Source: Trichoplax sp. H2
Lineage: Eukaryota; Placozoa; Uniplacotomia; Trichoplacea
Assembly (NCBI GenBank): GCA_003344405.1
Contig: NOWV01000030.1
Span: 62,001-126,000 of the forward strand
Direction: 5' to 3'
Length of the DNA: 64,000 nt
Both the position numbers and the translations under genes were made by a program. Shown piece by piece: positions 23,001-34,427 of the stretch (the first letter of the stretch is position 1; the number at the start of each line of letters is the position of its first letter). The notes beneath the pieces are model-generated. The model did no database searches. It saw only the letters and a program-made list of their open reading frames with translations, and was not told where the DNA came from.

Positions 23001-25150
23001 TCTATCCATGGATGATGTACAAAGCATAAGAAAATTGCAATTACAATAATTATCTTTCAAATGGCGCTCTTGTAGTCAGTCATACGCTACCAACGATCCA
23101 ATCGAACCACTACAGTACTGCAGAAAAAAAATTGTTGTTCTTACTGTCGCTGCTGTCAGTACATCATTTCTTAAACTTGATCAATTCAACTCTATCATGA
23201 AGAGACTTGAACGATTATACACTTATTAAAATGTTTATAATACCAGACCAAACTGATTGACTTATTCAATTTGTAACAAATTTATTAAGGTTGTCGACAT
23301 TATGAGAGTAAATGTCGATAAAGTTTTGGAACGTGATCAGAAATTATCCGAATTGGACAACAGAGCTGGTAAGGATATGCTTCTTCTTATTCTATATATA
23401 TCTATATATAACGTAGAAAGAGAGAAGCGTCGATACGAGTAAGAGCAGATATCCATGGCGAGTTGAAACAGTCTACCCCCGATTTTCCTGTCATGAAACA
23501 CTTTTCTTCAAATCACCTATATATTCTTATATTTTTGAATGCGCTTTCAGGCATGCCATCACATTGTCCTACAATATTCTGGTCTTGATGATAGATATGG
23601 CGTTATGGAGAAATGATTAGCATCATTTTTCCCTATCTTGTAGTCAATTATCCCTTCTATAGCGTAATTATACTATATACACTACCGTTGACGATCAACT
23701 CGCTAGTAAGAAATGAAGATTAGCTAAATTAGCTTTTTTAATTGTGAAGTTACTACAAGGAATAATGTATTTAGATACCAAACATAGAGCAGCAGTGATT
23801 GAACAGTACTCGACTTGAGATTCGCTTCTACCGTCTAATTTCTACATCACAATATACCTATACACTTTATTTCCGTTGTCTGTGAAAGTGTGCCTATGGA
23901 CGAGAGATGATAGAGCTCTACTATACCATTCTTTTTACTATTCCTAGCTTGTATTACTTTTTTAACCTGTATATTTCATAAATTAGGAAATCATACGGTG
24001 ATGTACAATTAATTTTCTTGTTCTAATATACCGTACTGTATACACTACGTCAAAGTTTTCCCCTCTCATATTAGTATATCGATAACGCTATAAATTTTTT
24101 AATTTATAGCGGGTGCTTATGCAATCGTATGCAGAGCAATCAAACTTTAGAAATATGCACCTTGTCATCGATCAAACCTTCTGTCATAATTCTTTACAAT
24201 CGATTAAATCATAATATTAGTTCTTACCGTATAATCGTCAAAGTAAATGTTACGTGTTTGATGTTTTATGTTACAGTTGTAGATGTATAGAAGTTACCTT
24301 TTTTAACAATTCTGAATGAATGATCACACTGTAGTGATACCGATAGTGTGTTGCTAATAGTAGTCATAACGCACTCTAGCTAGTGCAGAACATATTTAGC
24401 GCAAAGATTGAATTTTCCCCCTGATTGATCAAATAATATCATTCATACGTGTATCCACCCCATGCGTATATCCTCCCCCCTTCTGAGCGATTTTTCAAGG
24501 AATCCATGAATGTAAATCAATCGCGCTTCATTTTGTAATCAATACCAAATTCACATTAAAGCTCAATGATTGATATTTATTCACTAATAAAACCCACACT
24601 TTGCTACCTATCACAATATACAGATGCATTACAAGCTGGAGCTTCACAATTTGAACATAGCGCTCATAAATTGAAACAGAAATATTGGTGGAAAAACATG
24701 AAGGTTAATTGAAGAAAAATTGATTATAATATTATTAGCCTATAGACTTAGTAATGGAAATGTAGCTATTGTACTATTTAGCAATGATTATTCTAATTTA
24801 AAATGATATTAAATTCTCCGTAAGATAACTCCACTTTCATCATCGATGCAATATCAATGCAATAATGTATTCTTCTTCTTTTTTCTAGATGATGATTTTG
24901 CTTGTAGCAGTCATCCTTATAATCCTCATTGCGATTGTCAGTACGTTCTGTAATATATTCATGCATCGTATTATTCTAATCTCTATCATAAGCGAATTGT
25001 AAGATAGCTACAAGAATGGAGATCGATTGAATACAAAATTATACAAGAGTGATTATTATTTAAATGATCATCAGGACCAATCCTTTGATACTAATTTCTC
25101 TTATTTACATTCCTTAATTTGCTTTAGTTTGGGTAGCTACAAAGAAATAG
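20029..25150 (+). CDS. Synaptobrevin / VAMP v-SNARE
   Basis: An R-SNARE of secretory vesicles that pairs with syntaxin and SNAP-25 type partners to drive membrane fusion. Six exons join in phase: 20029-20048, 21491-21533, 23290-23368, 24624-24703, 24889-24940 and 25128-25150, giving 98 residues. The start is MADKDIK with almost no N-terminal extension. The SNARE core follows ([55 protein letters not shown]), with the zero-layer arginine in LERDQ. The juxtamembrane KYWWKNMK precedes an 18-residue hydrophobic tail anchor ([18 protein letters not shown]) and a short WVATKK terminus. It is closest to VAMP1-3. The four larger introns are 0.9-1.8 kb, larger than in neighbouring genes; intron 2 contains an assembly gap. 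Confidence 0.95.
20422..20446. repeat. Perfect inverted repeat in VAMP intron 1
   Basis: Arms ggctatggaaa (20422-20432) and tttccatagcc (20436-20446) flank a 3-nt spacer. A second smaller one follows about 25 bp later (cccatgg ... ccatggg). In RNA these would form short hairpins. No function is indicated. Confidence 0.7.
21716..21759. other. Assembly gap (20 N) inside a poly-C tract, VAMP intron 2
   Basis: A C-run (21716-21725) leads into 20 N (21726-21745) and another C-run (21746-21759). The gap is probably a sequencing failure through homopolymer C rather than a placeholder for a long missing piece. A G-run occurs about 140 bp further on. Confidence 0.85.
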
Positions 25151-26952
25151 CCAAACAACAATGATCAACATTGATTACAATCAACTTTCGACTCCATTGA
25201 TTGTATTTCATGCATTTCATGATATTTAGAATCAAATTTCTGAATTGTTATTATGCGTAGTCACTATTACATATCCATCAAAAAATTATAGACTCGTTAT
25301 ATTTAATGTTATAAATATAGCTTCCCGGTTTTTATGACCCATATCATTATCGCATGCATTAGCGTGTGCTAACTAGAATTTATCGTTGCTTTTAGATTCT
25401 TGTAATGTAGCATAAAAGAAACTCTCTATATATTTGTCTCTAAACTAGTTGTATCAATTTTAGGGATTAGCTTTAAGTTCAATTATTATTATTATTATTA
25501 TTTAAGCCATATTTAAAAATTAATACCACGTGCTGCCATAAATCATCCATTATTATTACATGTATCCCAATTTTCAGTAACAGAAACTGAATATGCATAT
25601 ACTAGTACTACTTGAAAAAAAAGATATTGTGTATGTGTGCTATCTAATATAGTCTAGCATTAATAGTAGGTGATTGATTTGAACATGATTAATCCTATAC
25701 AGTATTTACCAATAGAGGTATCCCTATTTTAATAGGAGTTAATTAGTGTGCATTATTTTAGCTTAAGCCATCATTTCCGATTATTCTAGTGGAGTAATTG
25801 TTGACCCGATCGACGGATGCTCCAGTCTTACTTGATAGTTTTATCTATAGCATATTTAATCAAAGAATTCTATGAAATATATTATCTCTTCCTGAGCGCT
25901 ATGACACTACGCCATTAATTCCTACGCAGAGGATTTACAAGGATCAATCCAATAAGGTAACCGAGATGGATTAAGTGCCTTTTTTGGATAGATCTTTATG
26001 GATAAAATGCTCACCTTTGATTAACACCCGAAAAATGATGTAGTGATGTCTTATCAATGAAATTAATGGATGTACGTATGTTATTTATATAGCAATCTAT
26101 AGAATACTTATCGAGATAAAACCGAATATGCCGTAGCTGTGAACGGGGTTGTCTGTTCATGATACGTGAATACATATAAAATTAAAAGCAATTGAACAAT
26201 TTCTCTCTTGTCATGATCCTTCGAGTAGAATTGAACGGTATTAGTAAGCTAATGCAACGCATGGAGAATAATGACTATTTGCCAAATTGCAGGATACTGT
26301 AATAGTGTTGGAACTGAATTGATTCGATCAGTTGGCCATTGCCTACCATAATGGTAATACTATCGATATGATTGGATTTTCCAAGCAGTATTGCTACTAA
26401 TAGTACATGGATAATAACTAGTTTCACTCAGCTACATAACTTAATTGATTAATATACTGATCGCCATACACACGCAAAATAGTGTCAATTCAACGCTCTT
26501 CTAGGAGTATCGATTTCAATAGTACTTGACTTAAATAATTGTAGAAATGCAGTTCAATGCTATTGCAAAGTACTTGACGATATACATCAAAATGGAGAAG
26601 GACATCAATCAATTTATACACATGTAGCAATTAATCTAGCAATTACTTTCAACAAGACATTCTAAAATTGTTGCTGTTGTAATGATGATCTTTACGGAAG
26701 TTAGAATGCTACATTATGCTATTTTCGTATACTGCTGCAGCGTTCTTTCTTCCACGTCACTTCCTTGAGCTTTTCTTTCATCCAAGACTATAAAAATCTC
26801 TTTCAATAACTGTCGATTCCACCTAGACTCCAATGGACGACTAAATTACATTATTCGCTCGGATAACATTCCATTTTTATGGTGTTTGTAAGTATGTAAG
26901 AGATCAAAGGAGCGGATTTTAAATTTGCCATTACGATGCCAAAAAAAAACAG

Positions 26953-27609
26953 CGTGCTATCGAAAGAAAGAAGGTAGAGAATGGCTCTGTGCCATTGAAT
27001 ATAAATACCAGTAAGTACAAAAACTGATGAATATATCAAACATTGGTCTGTACTTTCCTTAAATAAACTGACAAAAATGGGCGCAGCGAAAAACTAGTTC
27101 GAGTTCGATTAGCAAACTTTGAAAGTAAAATTTTCTTTCTTTCAATAAAATTGACAAAAATCGGCGTGGCTAAAACGAGCTCGATTAGCAAAACTTTGAA
27201 AGAAAAATGTTCTTTCTTTCAATCAATTGACAAAAATCGGCGTGACTAAAACGAGCTTGAGTACGATTAGCAAACTTGGAAAGTTGAATGTTCTTTCTTT
27301 CAATCAATTGACAAAAATCGGCGTGACTAAAACGAGCTCGAGTACGATTAGCAAACTTGGAAAGTTGAATGTTCTTTCTTTCAATCAATGGACAAAAATC
27401 GGCGTGACTAAAACGAGCTCGAGTACCATTAGCAAAACTTTGAAAGAAAAATGTTCTTTCTTTCAATAAACTGACAAAAATCGGCGTTGCTAAAACGAGT
27501 TCGAGTACGATTAACAAACTTTGAAAGTAAAAAATGTTTTCAACTGCATGACAATTCCCCCAATGGTAGATCCTGGACATCAGCATACTACTAATCATGA
27601 TGATATCAA
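26953..27609. repeat. Segment copy 1 with 81-bp tandem array, 6 units
   Basis: The unit landmark gacaaaaatcggcgt starts at 27070, 27153, 27229, 27310, 27391 and 27473. The whole segment, including non-repetitive flanks (cgtgctatcgaaagaaagaag at the start, catactactaatcatgatga at the end), is repeated as copy 2 beyond the gap. Because 81 is a multiple of three, long frames with a 27-residue repeat appear on both strands; they are not genes. Confidence 0.88.
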
Positions 27610-27629
27610 NNNNNNNNNNNNNNNNNNNN
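27610..27629. other. Assembly gap (20 N)
   Basis: Twenty undetermined bases. The left flank ends in the same sequence with which copy 2 ends, and the right flank begins where copy 1 begins, so the two contigs overlap in content. Confidence 0.95.
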
Positions 27630-28129
27630 CGTGCTATCGAAAGAAAGAAGGTAGAGAATGGCTCTGTGCCATTGAATATAAATACCAGTAAGTACAAAAA
27701 CTGATGAATATATCAAACATTGGTCTGTACTTTCCTTAAATAAACTGACAAAAATGGGCGCAGCGAAAAACTAGTTCGAGTTCGATTAGCAAACTTTGAA
27801 AGTAAAATTTTCTTTCTTTCAATAAAATTGACAAAAATCGGCGTGGCTAAAACGAGCTCGAGTACGATTAGCAAACTTGGAAAGTTGAATGTTCTTTCTT
27901 TCAATCAATTGACAAAAATCGGCGTGACTAAAACGAGCTCGAGTACGATTAGCAAACTTGGAAAGTTGAATGTTCTTTCTTTCAATAAACTGACAAAAAT
28001 CGGCGTTGCTAAAACGAGTTCGAGTACGATTTAACAAACTTTGAAAGTAAAAAATGTTTTCAACTGCATGACAATTCCCCCAATGGTAGATCCTGGACAT
28101 CAGCATACTACTAATCATGATGATATCAA
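27630..28129. repeat. Segment copy 2 with 81-bp tandem array, 4 units
   Basis: Nearly identical to 26953-27609 but with only four units, at 27747, 27830, 27911 and 27992, accounting for the 157-bp difference in length. Flanking unique sequence matches almost base for base. Confidence 0.88.
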
Positions 28130-29254
28130 CTGCAATACCAATTACTCCTTTCACCCTATTATCAATATAGTATTCAATACTCAACAAATTCGATCAATTA
28201 GGATGCTGACTACTGTTTTAATTGATCAAATGGTGATGACTTCGTTCTGCTGTATTGTAGTTATTTCAGTAGTAGTATAAAGCTTATCGTACAAAAATAG
28301 AGGTATCGAAAATGGAAACTTCTCGCAATAGTGAAGGCACCTCTGGATTGAAAGCAACTACTTGGCAGTTGAAATTGGAGCACGTCTAACTTGACTACAG
28401 ACTAAAATACTGTACATAATTTTATTGTTAGTAAATTAGCAAGGCCAGACTTTACCCTATAGGTCAATCAATGAATACTACTGACTGTATTGAGAATTGA
28501 GCAATGCAAATACTTGCATCTTGAAGTCTTTCAATGGAGTCCTTTTATTTACAATACGCTTGCAAACATTTCGTCAAGAAAAGAATCATGCAATGTTAAC
28601 AGGTCATGTTCAATATTATAGTTATATACAGAAAAAGGGAAAGTGTATTCCATCGAAAGGTTGCTCGAACACAATCATGTACATAATCGTCCTAATGTAG
28701 CAATAAATTGACGACTGTAACAAAAAAGGTCAATTGGTAAACACTTACGGTTATGCAAAACTCTCGATTGAATTATTTTGTACACCAATAGTTACTACGG
28801 TCGAATAATATCAAATATTCTACTTAACCAACTTCCTACTGCATAAATTTCAACACTAACCATTAGCCATGTTAATCCATATTTCTACACAAAGTACATC
28901 TAATATACATTTACGCGTACATGTTATAGCTATTGAACTGGCAACTATTCAACGAATTGCAATACAATTTTATAGACATTCATCCTGCAATACTTGTATG
29001 GGGTGATTTGATAAAAAAAAATAATAATTATGATAGAATAGAGGTAAATAGGGTTCATTTGTCAGCATGGCATACAATCAAGATTCCAACGTTAGCAAAA
29101 AGCCCATATAATACTCTACTCCAAAGGAAGATAGCTCTACACGTTATTCTATGCATTGAGCAGAATCTTCAATTCTCTTTTTGATAGCATACGCGTAGAT
29201 GATTGCATTGGCCATCAGGGTAGATAGGATGATGAAGACTACATCGATTCTGAA

Positions 29255-30727
29255 CTATTTTCTTTTCTTACTTGGTGCCATTTGGTAACTATTGGCATTT
29301 TTATTGCCAGAATGTTGTGTACAACTAGGGCAGATCCAGTTACCAGATGGAATGCTATCCAGTCCGACGCAAAATGTATGATAGCCTCGATCACAACGAT
29401 CGCAAAACATCATCTTATCCTCGTCATAAGGATCGCTGCATGCTGTGCACGTTTTGCAATCCATGCATTGCCAATGGTAGGTTTGAATGACCTTGACCAT
29501 TTCAGGCGTTAATTCAAGGCACGTTGGATGTGTTAAGCTGCCACATTGTGAACATTTAATCAATTCTTCAATCTCGCCTAAATCATTGACATATTCGCTA
29601 GCAAAGCATACCCCGCAAGAATTGGTTGATACTGTTTTATTGGCAGCTAGCTTTCCTCTGGCGTTGCCGATGTGATCACTACTGGAGTTACGACTAAGAC
29701 CATTTTGACTGGTTTTGAGAGGTGTGTGGATCAATTCTTGTGGCTGATTACGAGATCGATCACTATCCATCGTTTTATTGCTATAATTGGACGCAGCAGA
29801 GAAGGTCTGGTTGCTATCCTCTTCATGATTGGATTCAGTTGAATTATGGTCAGGATGGGAGTTAGTATTGGGATCAAATGGTAGTTTTAAGACAGTTTTG
29901 ACAGGCATAGCTTTGAGTTGTTCAGGTGTATATCGATAGAAAGAGTCAGAATATTGGCCAGAAAGAATAGCAACAGGATAGCCACCTTTTCGAGTGTAAT
30001 CGGGATGTAGTCTTAACGTTGTGTTGGCGGGTACATGAACTCGCTGTGTTTGTATATCGAAATAGCAACCACGTTCTTCTCGACGCTCCTTAGCTAATTG
30101 ACTATTAAATTCAGCAGCATGATAGACTGCTTCATTAAAAATAACTTGCTGTTTGCTGAGATTACTTAAATTATTAGCCGATGACGTTTGACGTCGTGGT
30201 TTCTCTGCCGCCCGACTGGAAGACATGGGTGCAGCAATTTTGCTGGATTTTGCATATTCTCGATATCGATCTGGATATTCATTTTGCATCACTTCAATAA
30301 GCTTAAAATTACATTGGATAGCAACTATTTTAGCAAGAGGTTTATTGTCTAATAATCCAATCTCTCTGAGATGTTGGCGTTCTTTAAGGCCAATTCGACG
30401 TCGATTTAAGGATAAATAGCGCTGATGAAAAGTAGGTTCATCTAGAAATCGGCTTAACAACGATTGCAATGCATAGTAATTGCCACTGGATGGTGGCCAT
30501 TGATACTCAAAGAAAGGTAATTTTACTTTACGATTGCTTTTTTTAGCTTCTTTCCTACTGGCTTTGCGATTAGCCTTTCCATGCATCGTCGTTGTATTTT
30601 GATTGCTGGTTGTCTTGTCGCTCGATCGCTGAGACGATGCTAGGTCGGCTTTCTTCTTGGCAAGGACTTTATTGCGGTTTTTCCGACTGGATTTTCGGTA
30701 GGAGAGTGTCATTATCAAGCTATGCAC
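29255..30727 (-). CDS. PHF10: PHF10/BAF45a-like subunit of the PBAF chromatin remodelling complex
   Basis: A nuclear protein with a SAY-type domain and two C-terminal PHD fingers, the architecture of metazoan PHF10 and fly SAYP, which belong to the SWI/SNF-type PBAF complex and read histone tails. It is one uninterrupted frame of 490 residues (human PHF10 is about 498). A basic N-terminus is followed by FFEYQWPP at about residue 72, opening the SAY domain. That domain continues with AAEFNSQLAKERREERGCYFD and ends near YPVAILSGQ..SFYRYTPEQL at about 270. After a Ser/Asn-rich linker, PHD1 starts at about 371 (CGVC..CSQC..HPTC..CMDC) and PHD2 at about 427 (CTAC..MMFCDRCDRGYHTFCVGL..IPSG.WICPSC). 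All zinc ligands are present. The lack of introns is unusual beside intron-rich neighbours. An internal Met at residue 6 is an alternative start. Confidence 0.95.
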   Translation of the reverse strand: MHSLIMTLSYRKSSRKNRNKVLAKKKADLASSQRSSDKTTSNQNTTTMHGKANRKASRKEAKKSNRKVKLPFFEYQWPPSSGNYYALQSLLSRFLDEPTFHQRYLSLNRRRIGLKERQHLREIGLLDNKPLAKIVAIQCNFKLIEVMQNEYPDRYREYAKSSKIAAPMSSSRAAEKPRRQTSSANNLSNLSKQQVIFNEAVYHAAEFNSQLAKERREERGCYFDIQTQRVHVPANTTLRLHPDYTRKGGYPVAILSGQYSDSFYRYTPEQLKAMPVKTVLKLPFDPNTNSHPDHNSTESNHEEDSNQTFSAASNYSNKTMDSDRSRNQPQELIHTPLKTSQNGLSRNSSSDHIGNARGKLAANKTVSTNSCGVCFASEYVNDLGEIEELIKCSQCGSLTHPTCLELTPEMVKVIQTYHWQCMDCKTCTACSDPYDEDKMMFCDRCDRGYHTFCVGLDSIPSGNWICPSCTQHSGNKNANSYQMAPSKKRK

Positions 30728-32381
30728 AGTATTGAGTCAATTCTTGACACAATAGAGAGATGAAAGAGTCAAGTGATGAATAAGGAAAGGAATACAACTG
30801 GTTTCTCCTCGACTTTTAGCCTTGCTTCTGCTTTAAATGAAGGATTTGCAGTCATCGAAAGCCTTCCAACTCCACTCAGGGCTAAGGCTAGTGTCTGCTC
30901 TTTTTGGGCGACTCGACTACTTGCACGCTATGATTGTCTACACCCTGGTCAAAAGCTACTGCTTGGCAGGGGTATACGGTACCCATTACTGGGGGACCTT
31001 CGTCGTGGACTCATGGTCCATCAGCAGAGTGCCGTCATTCCGTCAGTCGGTGCACTCGCGGAATGGACAGAGTTGCCTCCATTTCCATCATGTTGATATA
31101 CAAACTAGTGGATGGTAAAAGAAGCGTGTTTTAGCCTTGTTGTAGTCGGTGTACAGGCTAGCCATTGGACTCCGACAACAACAACAAGACTAAAGCAGCT
31201 CGCTGTAAACTTTGCAACCGATCTATTTACTGTAGAAATGAACCCAGGTCATGGATTTGTCTAGTGTGACTGTGTACTTGAGGTCGATCCCTTTGCAGTG
31301 AGAGTCCGCGTATTTTAAACGCTATGAGCAATAAGCACCTGATTGAATCCTATTCCTATTTCAATCTTACAATTCCGTGTTAGAACAAGCACTGCTAGAT
31401 GAAGGAATTCTTGGTGTACCATGTTGTAAACACCTGTATATTTTGGACATTTCCGGCTGGCCGGTGGTCGTCCAAAAGCAAAAGCATACAGGGACAGTCC
31501 GACGATTTAGTAGTACTACTCTGGACCTACAGTCCAGTAGACAACAACTGTCCTACAGTACACGCCTGTCAGTGCACGGTACATTGCACAAGTGCTCCAT
31601 GCAGTACTTTTACTAGTAGAATGCGAACTCCAATTTGCTGCATCAATGGATCATCCATTGGATCGTGGTAAAAAATGGAAAGGAACGAGGTCTAAACAAA
31701 TTGATTTTTCCTGCACTTTGGATAGGGTTGGAAAGGGAGGCTTGCAAGATCAATCCATCGATCTATCTGTCTGTCCTGTAGCATAGCGTGCATGCGCAGT
31801 ATGCAGTGTACGCTGCCTACGGGTACGGTACGCAGAGGTACCGCAACGGTACTGGTATTACACTCATGTCGAAGTGCAGTACTCACTCACTATGGTAGCC
31901 AATGGTTGCAAGAGTCTGTGGTTTAGTACACTAGTCGTCAACCTATGCATTCGTATAGGAAGATCAGGGTGGATGCAGTGTTGACTCCAAGCTTGCGCTA
32001 GAAATCCTATTGACAACCATGACAAGATCGTTCCGTCTGTCTGTCTATCCCACACTACAGCGTGCATGCGCAATATGAAGTAGACGCTGCCTACAGGTAC
32101 GGTACGCAGAGGTACCGCAACGGTACTGGTATTACACTCATGTCGAAGTACAGCTCTCAGTCACTATGGTAGCCAATGGTTGCAAGAGTATGTAGTTTAG
32201 TACACTAGTCGTCAACCTATGCATTCGTATAGGGAGATCAGGGTGGATGCAGTGTTGACTCCAAGCTTGCGCTAGAAATCCTATTGACAACAATCGACGG
32301 CAGCCATTGCCAATCCACCAAATCAATCTTGGAATTAAACCATCGCTGGAGAACCAGTTGGAATTATTACAACATCGTTAT
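30728..32381. other. Head-to-head intergenic region, PHF10 / TMEM222
   Basis: Three overlapping frames are open at 30773-31134 (+), but none resembles a known protein and they sit in relatively GC-rich sequence, so I do not call them. A 274-bp direct duplication occupies 31785-32291. Promoters of both divergent genes should lie here. Confidence 0.5.
31785..32291. repeat. Two-copy direct repeat, 274-bp period
   Basis: Copy 1 runs 31785-32017 and copy 2 runs 32059-32291. Both begin agcgtgcatgcgca and contain acggtacgcagaggtaccgc, aacggtactggtattacactc and gtcgtcaacctatgcattcg. Both end in gcgctagaaatcctattgacaac. Identity is high, so the duplication looks recent. The second copy ends 90 bp before the TMEM222 start codon. 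Confidence 0.88.
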
Positions 32382-34427
32382 ATGGAAACTGAAACCTTGA
32401 CTGTAGTCATGCCTAATCGTCAAGACTTTGAAAAATTAGATATTAGCAAGAGTCGCTTTCCATATTGTATCGTTTGGACACCTATCCCCTTGTTGACGTA
32501 AGTCTTGCCAATGGAGGAGACGATGGATATCAATATCCATCAACACTGATGACAATCCCCTTGTTGAGTAAGAGGGAAATAATGCGTTCTACAAGTGAAC
32601 CAATAGACAATCCATTCGGTTATTTGAATTAGGAGAAGATGATATAGCGTCAATGGTAGTTTAAGTCTAGGCAGAAATTGCATCAAGTCCATTAGTCTAA
32701 TCCAATTGATCTCACAAATCGATTACGGTATCAAGTTAGGCCCAAAAGATGCGATAGGCTCCATCTTTGCACGAGTCGAGAGTGATCCAATAGTAAAATT
32801 GAATAAGGATAAAGCACCATGGGCCAAGATGGACACCATGATGAATAAATCATTCTTTTTTGTTGTTGTTATTATTCATTAAAGATCGAATGCAAACATC
32901 ATCAAATGATTCGTCATACTATACGAGTTATACGAGTACGGAGTACCTATTTGTAGGCCTAATGTTGCTATTGATGATGTTGTTTATACGCCGACTGCAC
33001 GCGTAGTACTATTTTCATAGCGTCAATAAAATAACCCCAGTTGTAATCTTTATCCTTGCTCTTTCTCATCAATAATAAGTAAAGTCGATGACGCTACACG
33101 TATGACTACCAGCCTAATGTTTTAACTTCTTTCGCCATGCAATTTGTAGATGGCTCTTTCCCTTCATTGGTCATATGGGAATTGCTGTATCATCTGGAGT
33201 GATTCGAGATTTTGCTGGACCATACTACGTTTCTGTAAGTTGAATCCACTCCATCGTCCACCATGGATAATAGTTTACATGAATTGCTTTAAACAAGATT
33301 CATCCATAAAATACTAGGACTAGAAAGTAAACCATTGCACGAACTAAAAAATGCGCATATCCATTTTTTATAAAGATTTGCATAATCATCCAATCGATCG
33401 ACTAACGATAATGCACACCTAAATACCAACCTATCTCTAATATAGTCTATTATAATTATTGAAATGATAGGAAGATAACATGGCCTTTGGTAAACCGACT
33501 AAGTAAGTTGCGATGCTCTGTAAAGGTAAAATGCTGCCTCACGCATCATAAGCATTCAACGATGGTACATCTATTTTCATTTAGATATTGGCGATTGAAG
33601 CCGACTAGTGTTGCCCACGCCCATAACAACTGGGATAAAGCAATAGCGATTGCATCAGAGGAATATGGCCGTAGAATGGTAAGGAATGACCATCTGTAAC
33701 TCTACATTTTTAAAAATTATACACAGTATGATTTTAAATTCAAAAAGAAAATGAAATCGATTTGATCGTATACATAAACAATAGTACAACTTATTGATTT
33801 ATTTCTATCTTAATTCTGTAATTCTGATTATAACTATCATATAGCACAATCTATGTTGTGATAACTGTCATTCCCATGTTGCAATGGCCTTAAATCTAAT
33901 GGAATATAATGGATCACAGAACTGGAACATGGTTAAATTAGCTTTTTTTATGCTTGTTTATGGCAAGTATGTTAGGTAAGCTATTGTCGAATTAAAATAT
34001 TAATCGGATACAGCCTGTGTACAGACTAGCTAATAAGAGTAGAATGAATTTCACATTGCGTGCTTACATCGCCTTTGGTGAAATTCAGTTGTTGCACGCT
34101 ATCGACGATCTTATCTGCTAATAAACGTCTGCATTACATATACTCAGTGTATACTCAAGTCTACGTTATATTATAATACCATCACCAAATAGTCTTAGTT
34201 TATGCGATACTAGCAATGAACTAATTATATATATATTATATACGAGTATATATGAGAAGAAAAGTAAACTTTAAGCAAATTAACCATGTATTGTGTTTAT
34301 GACGTATGCGCCTGTTTATAACCATCTCAGCGTTGGAGGATTCTTGAAAACATGGCTACCGTTCCTAATCTTTGCTTCAATCATTACGACGATTGTCCTT
34401 TGTGTCAAGTTTCTAGCTCCACAATAA
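32382..34427 (+). CDS. TMEM222: TMEM222 homologue (DUF778 membrane protein)
   Basis: A conserved eukaryotic multi-pass membrane protein; in humans, loss causes a neurodevelopmental disorder, but its biochemical role is unknown. Six exons join in phase: 32382-32497, 33150-33234, 33471-33502, 33585-33678, 33845-33975 and 34331-34427, giving 184 residues. Family signatures in order are SRFPYCIVWTPIPLLT joined to WLFPFIGHMGIA, then GVIRDFAGPYYVS, EDNMAFGKPTKYWRL, AIASEEYGRRM, HNLCCDNCHSHVAMALNLM and KYVSVGGFLKTWLPFLI. The frame is open upstream of 32382 but has no earlier ATG, so I chose the Met 20-odd residues before the conserved core. Human TMEM222 has a longer, poorly conserved N-terminus. 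Confidence 0.95.

Larger units (their letters stand above)
25151..29254. other. Tail-to-tail intergenic region, VAMP / PHF10
   Basis: No coding exon was found. Sequence from 25151 to 26950 and from 28130 to 29254 looks unique and AT-rich. The middle holds an 81-bp tandem array present twice around an assembly gap. The 3' UTRs of both converging neighbours must lie at the two ends. Confidence 0.55.

Noticed and set aside
27185-28187. Frames with a 27-residue repeat on both strands
   Set aside because: The 81-bp unit is a multiple of three, so frames stay open by arithmetic. Both strands and both assembly copies show it.
30773-31134. Three overlapping plus-strand frames next to PHF10
   Set aside because: They have no recognisable domain, no convincing splice partners and compete for the same bases; local GC content explains the openness.
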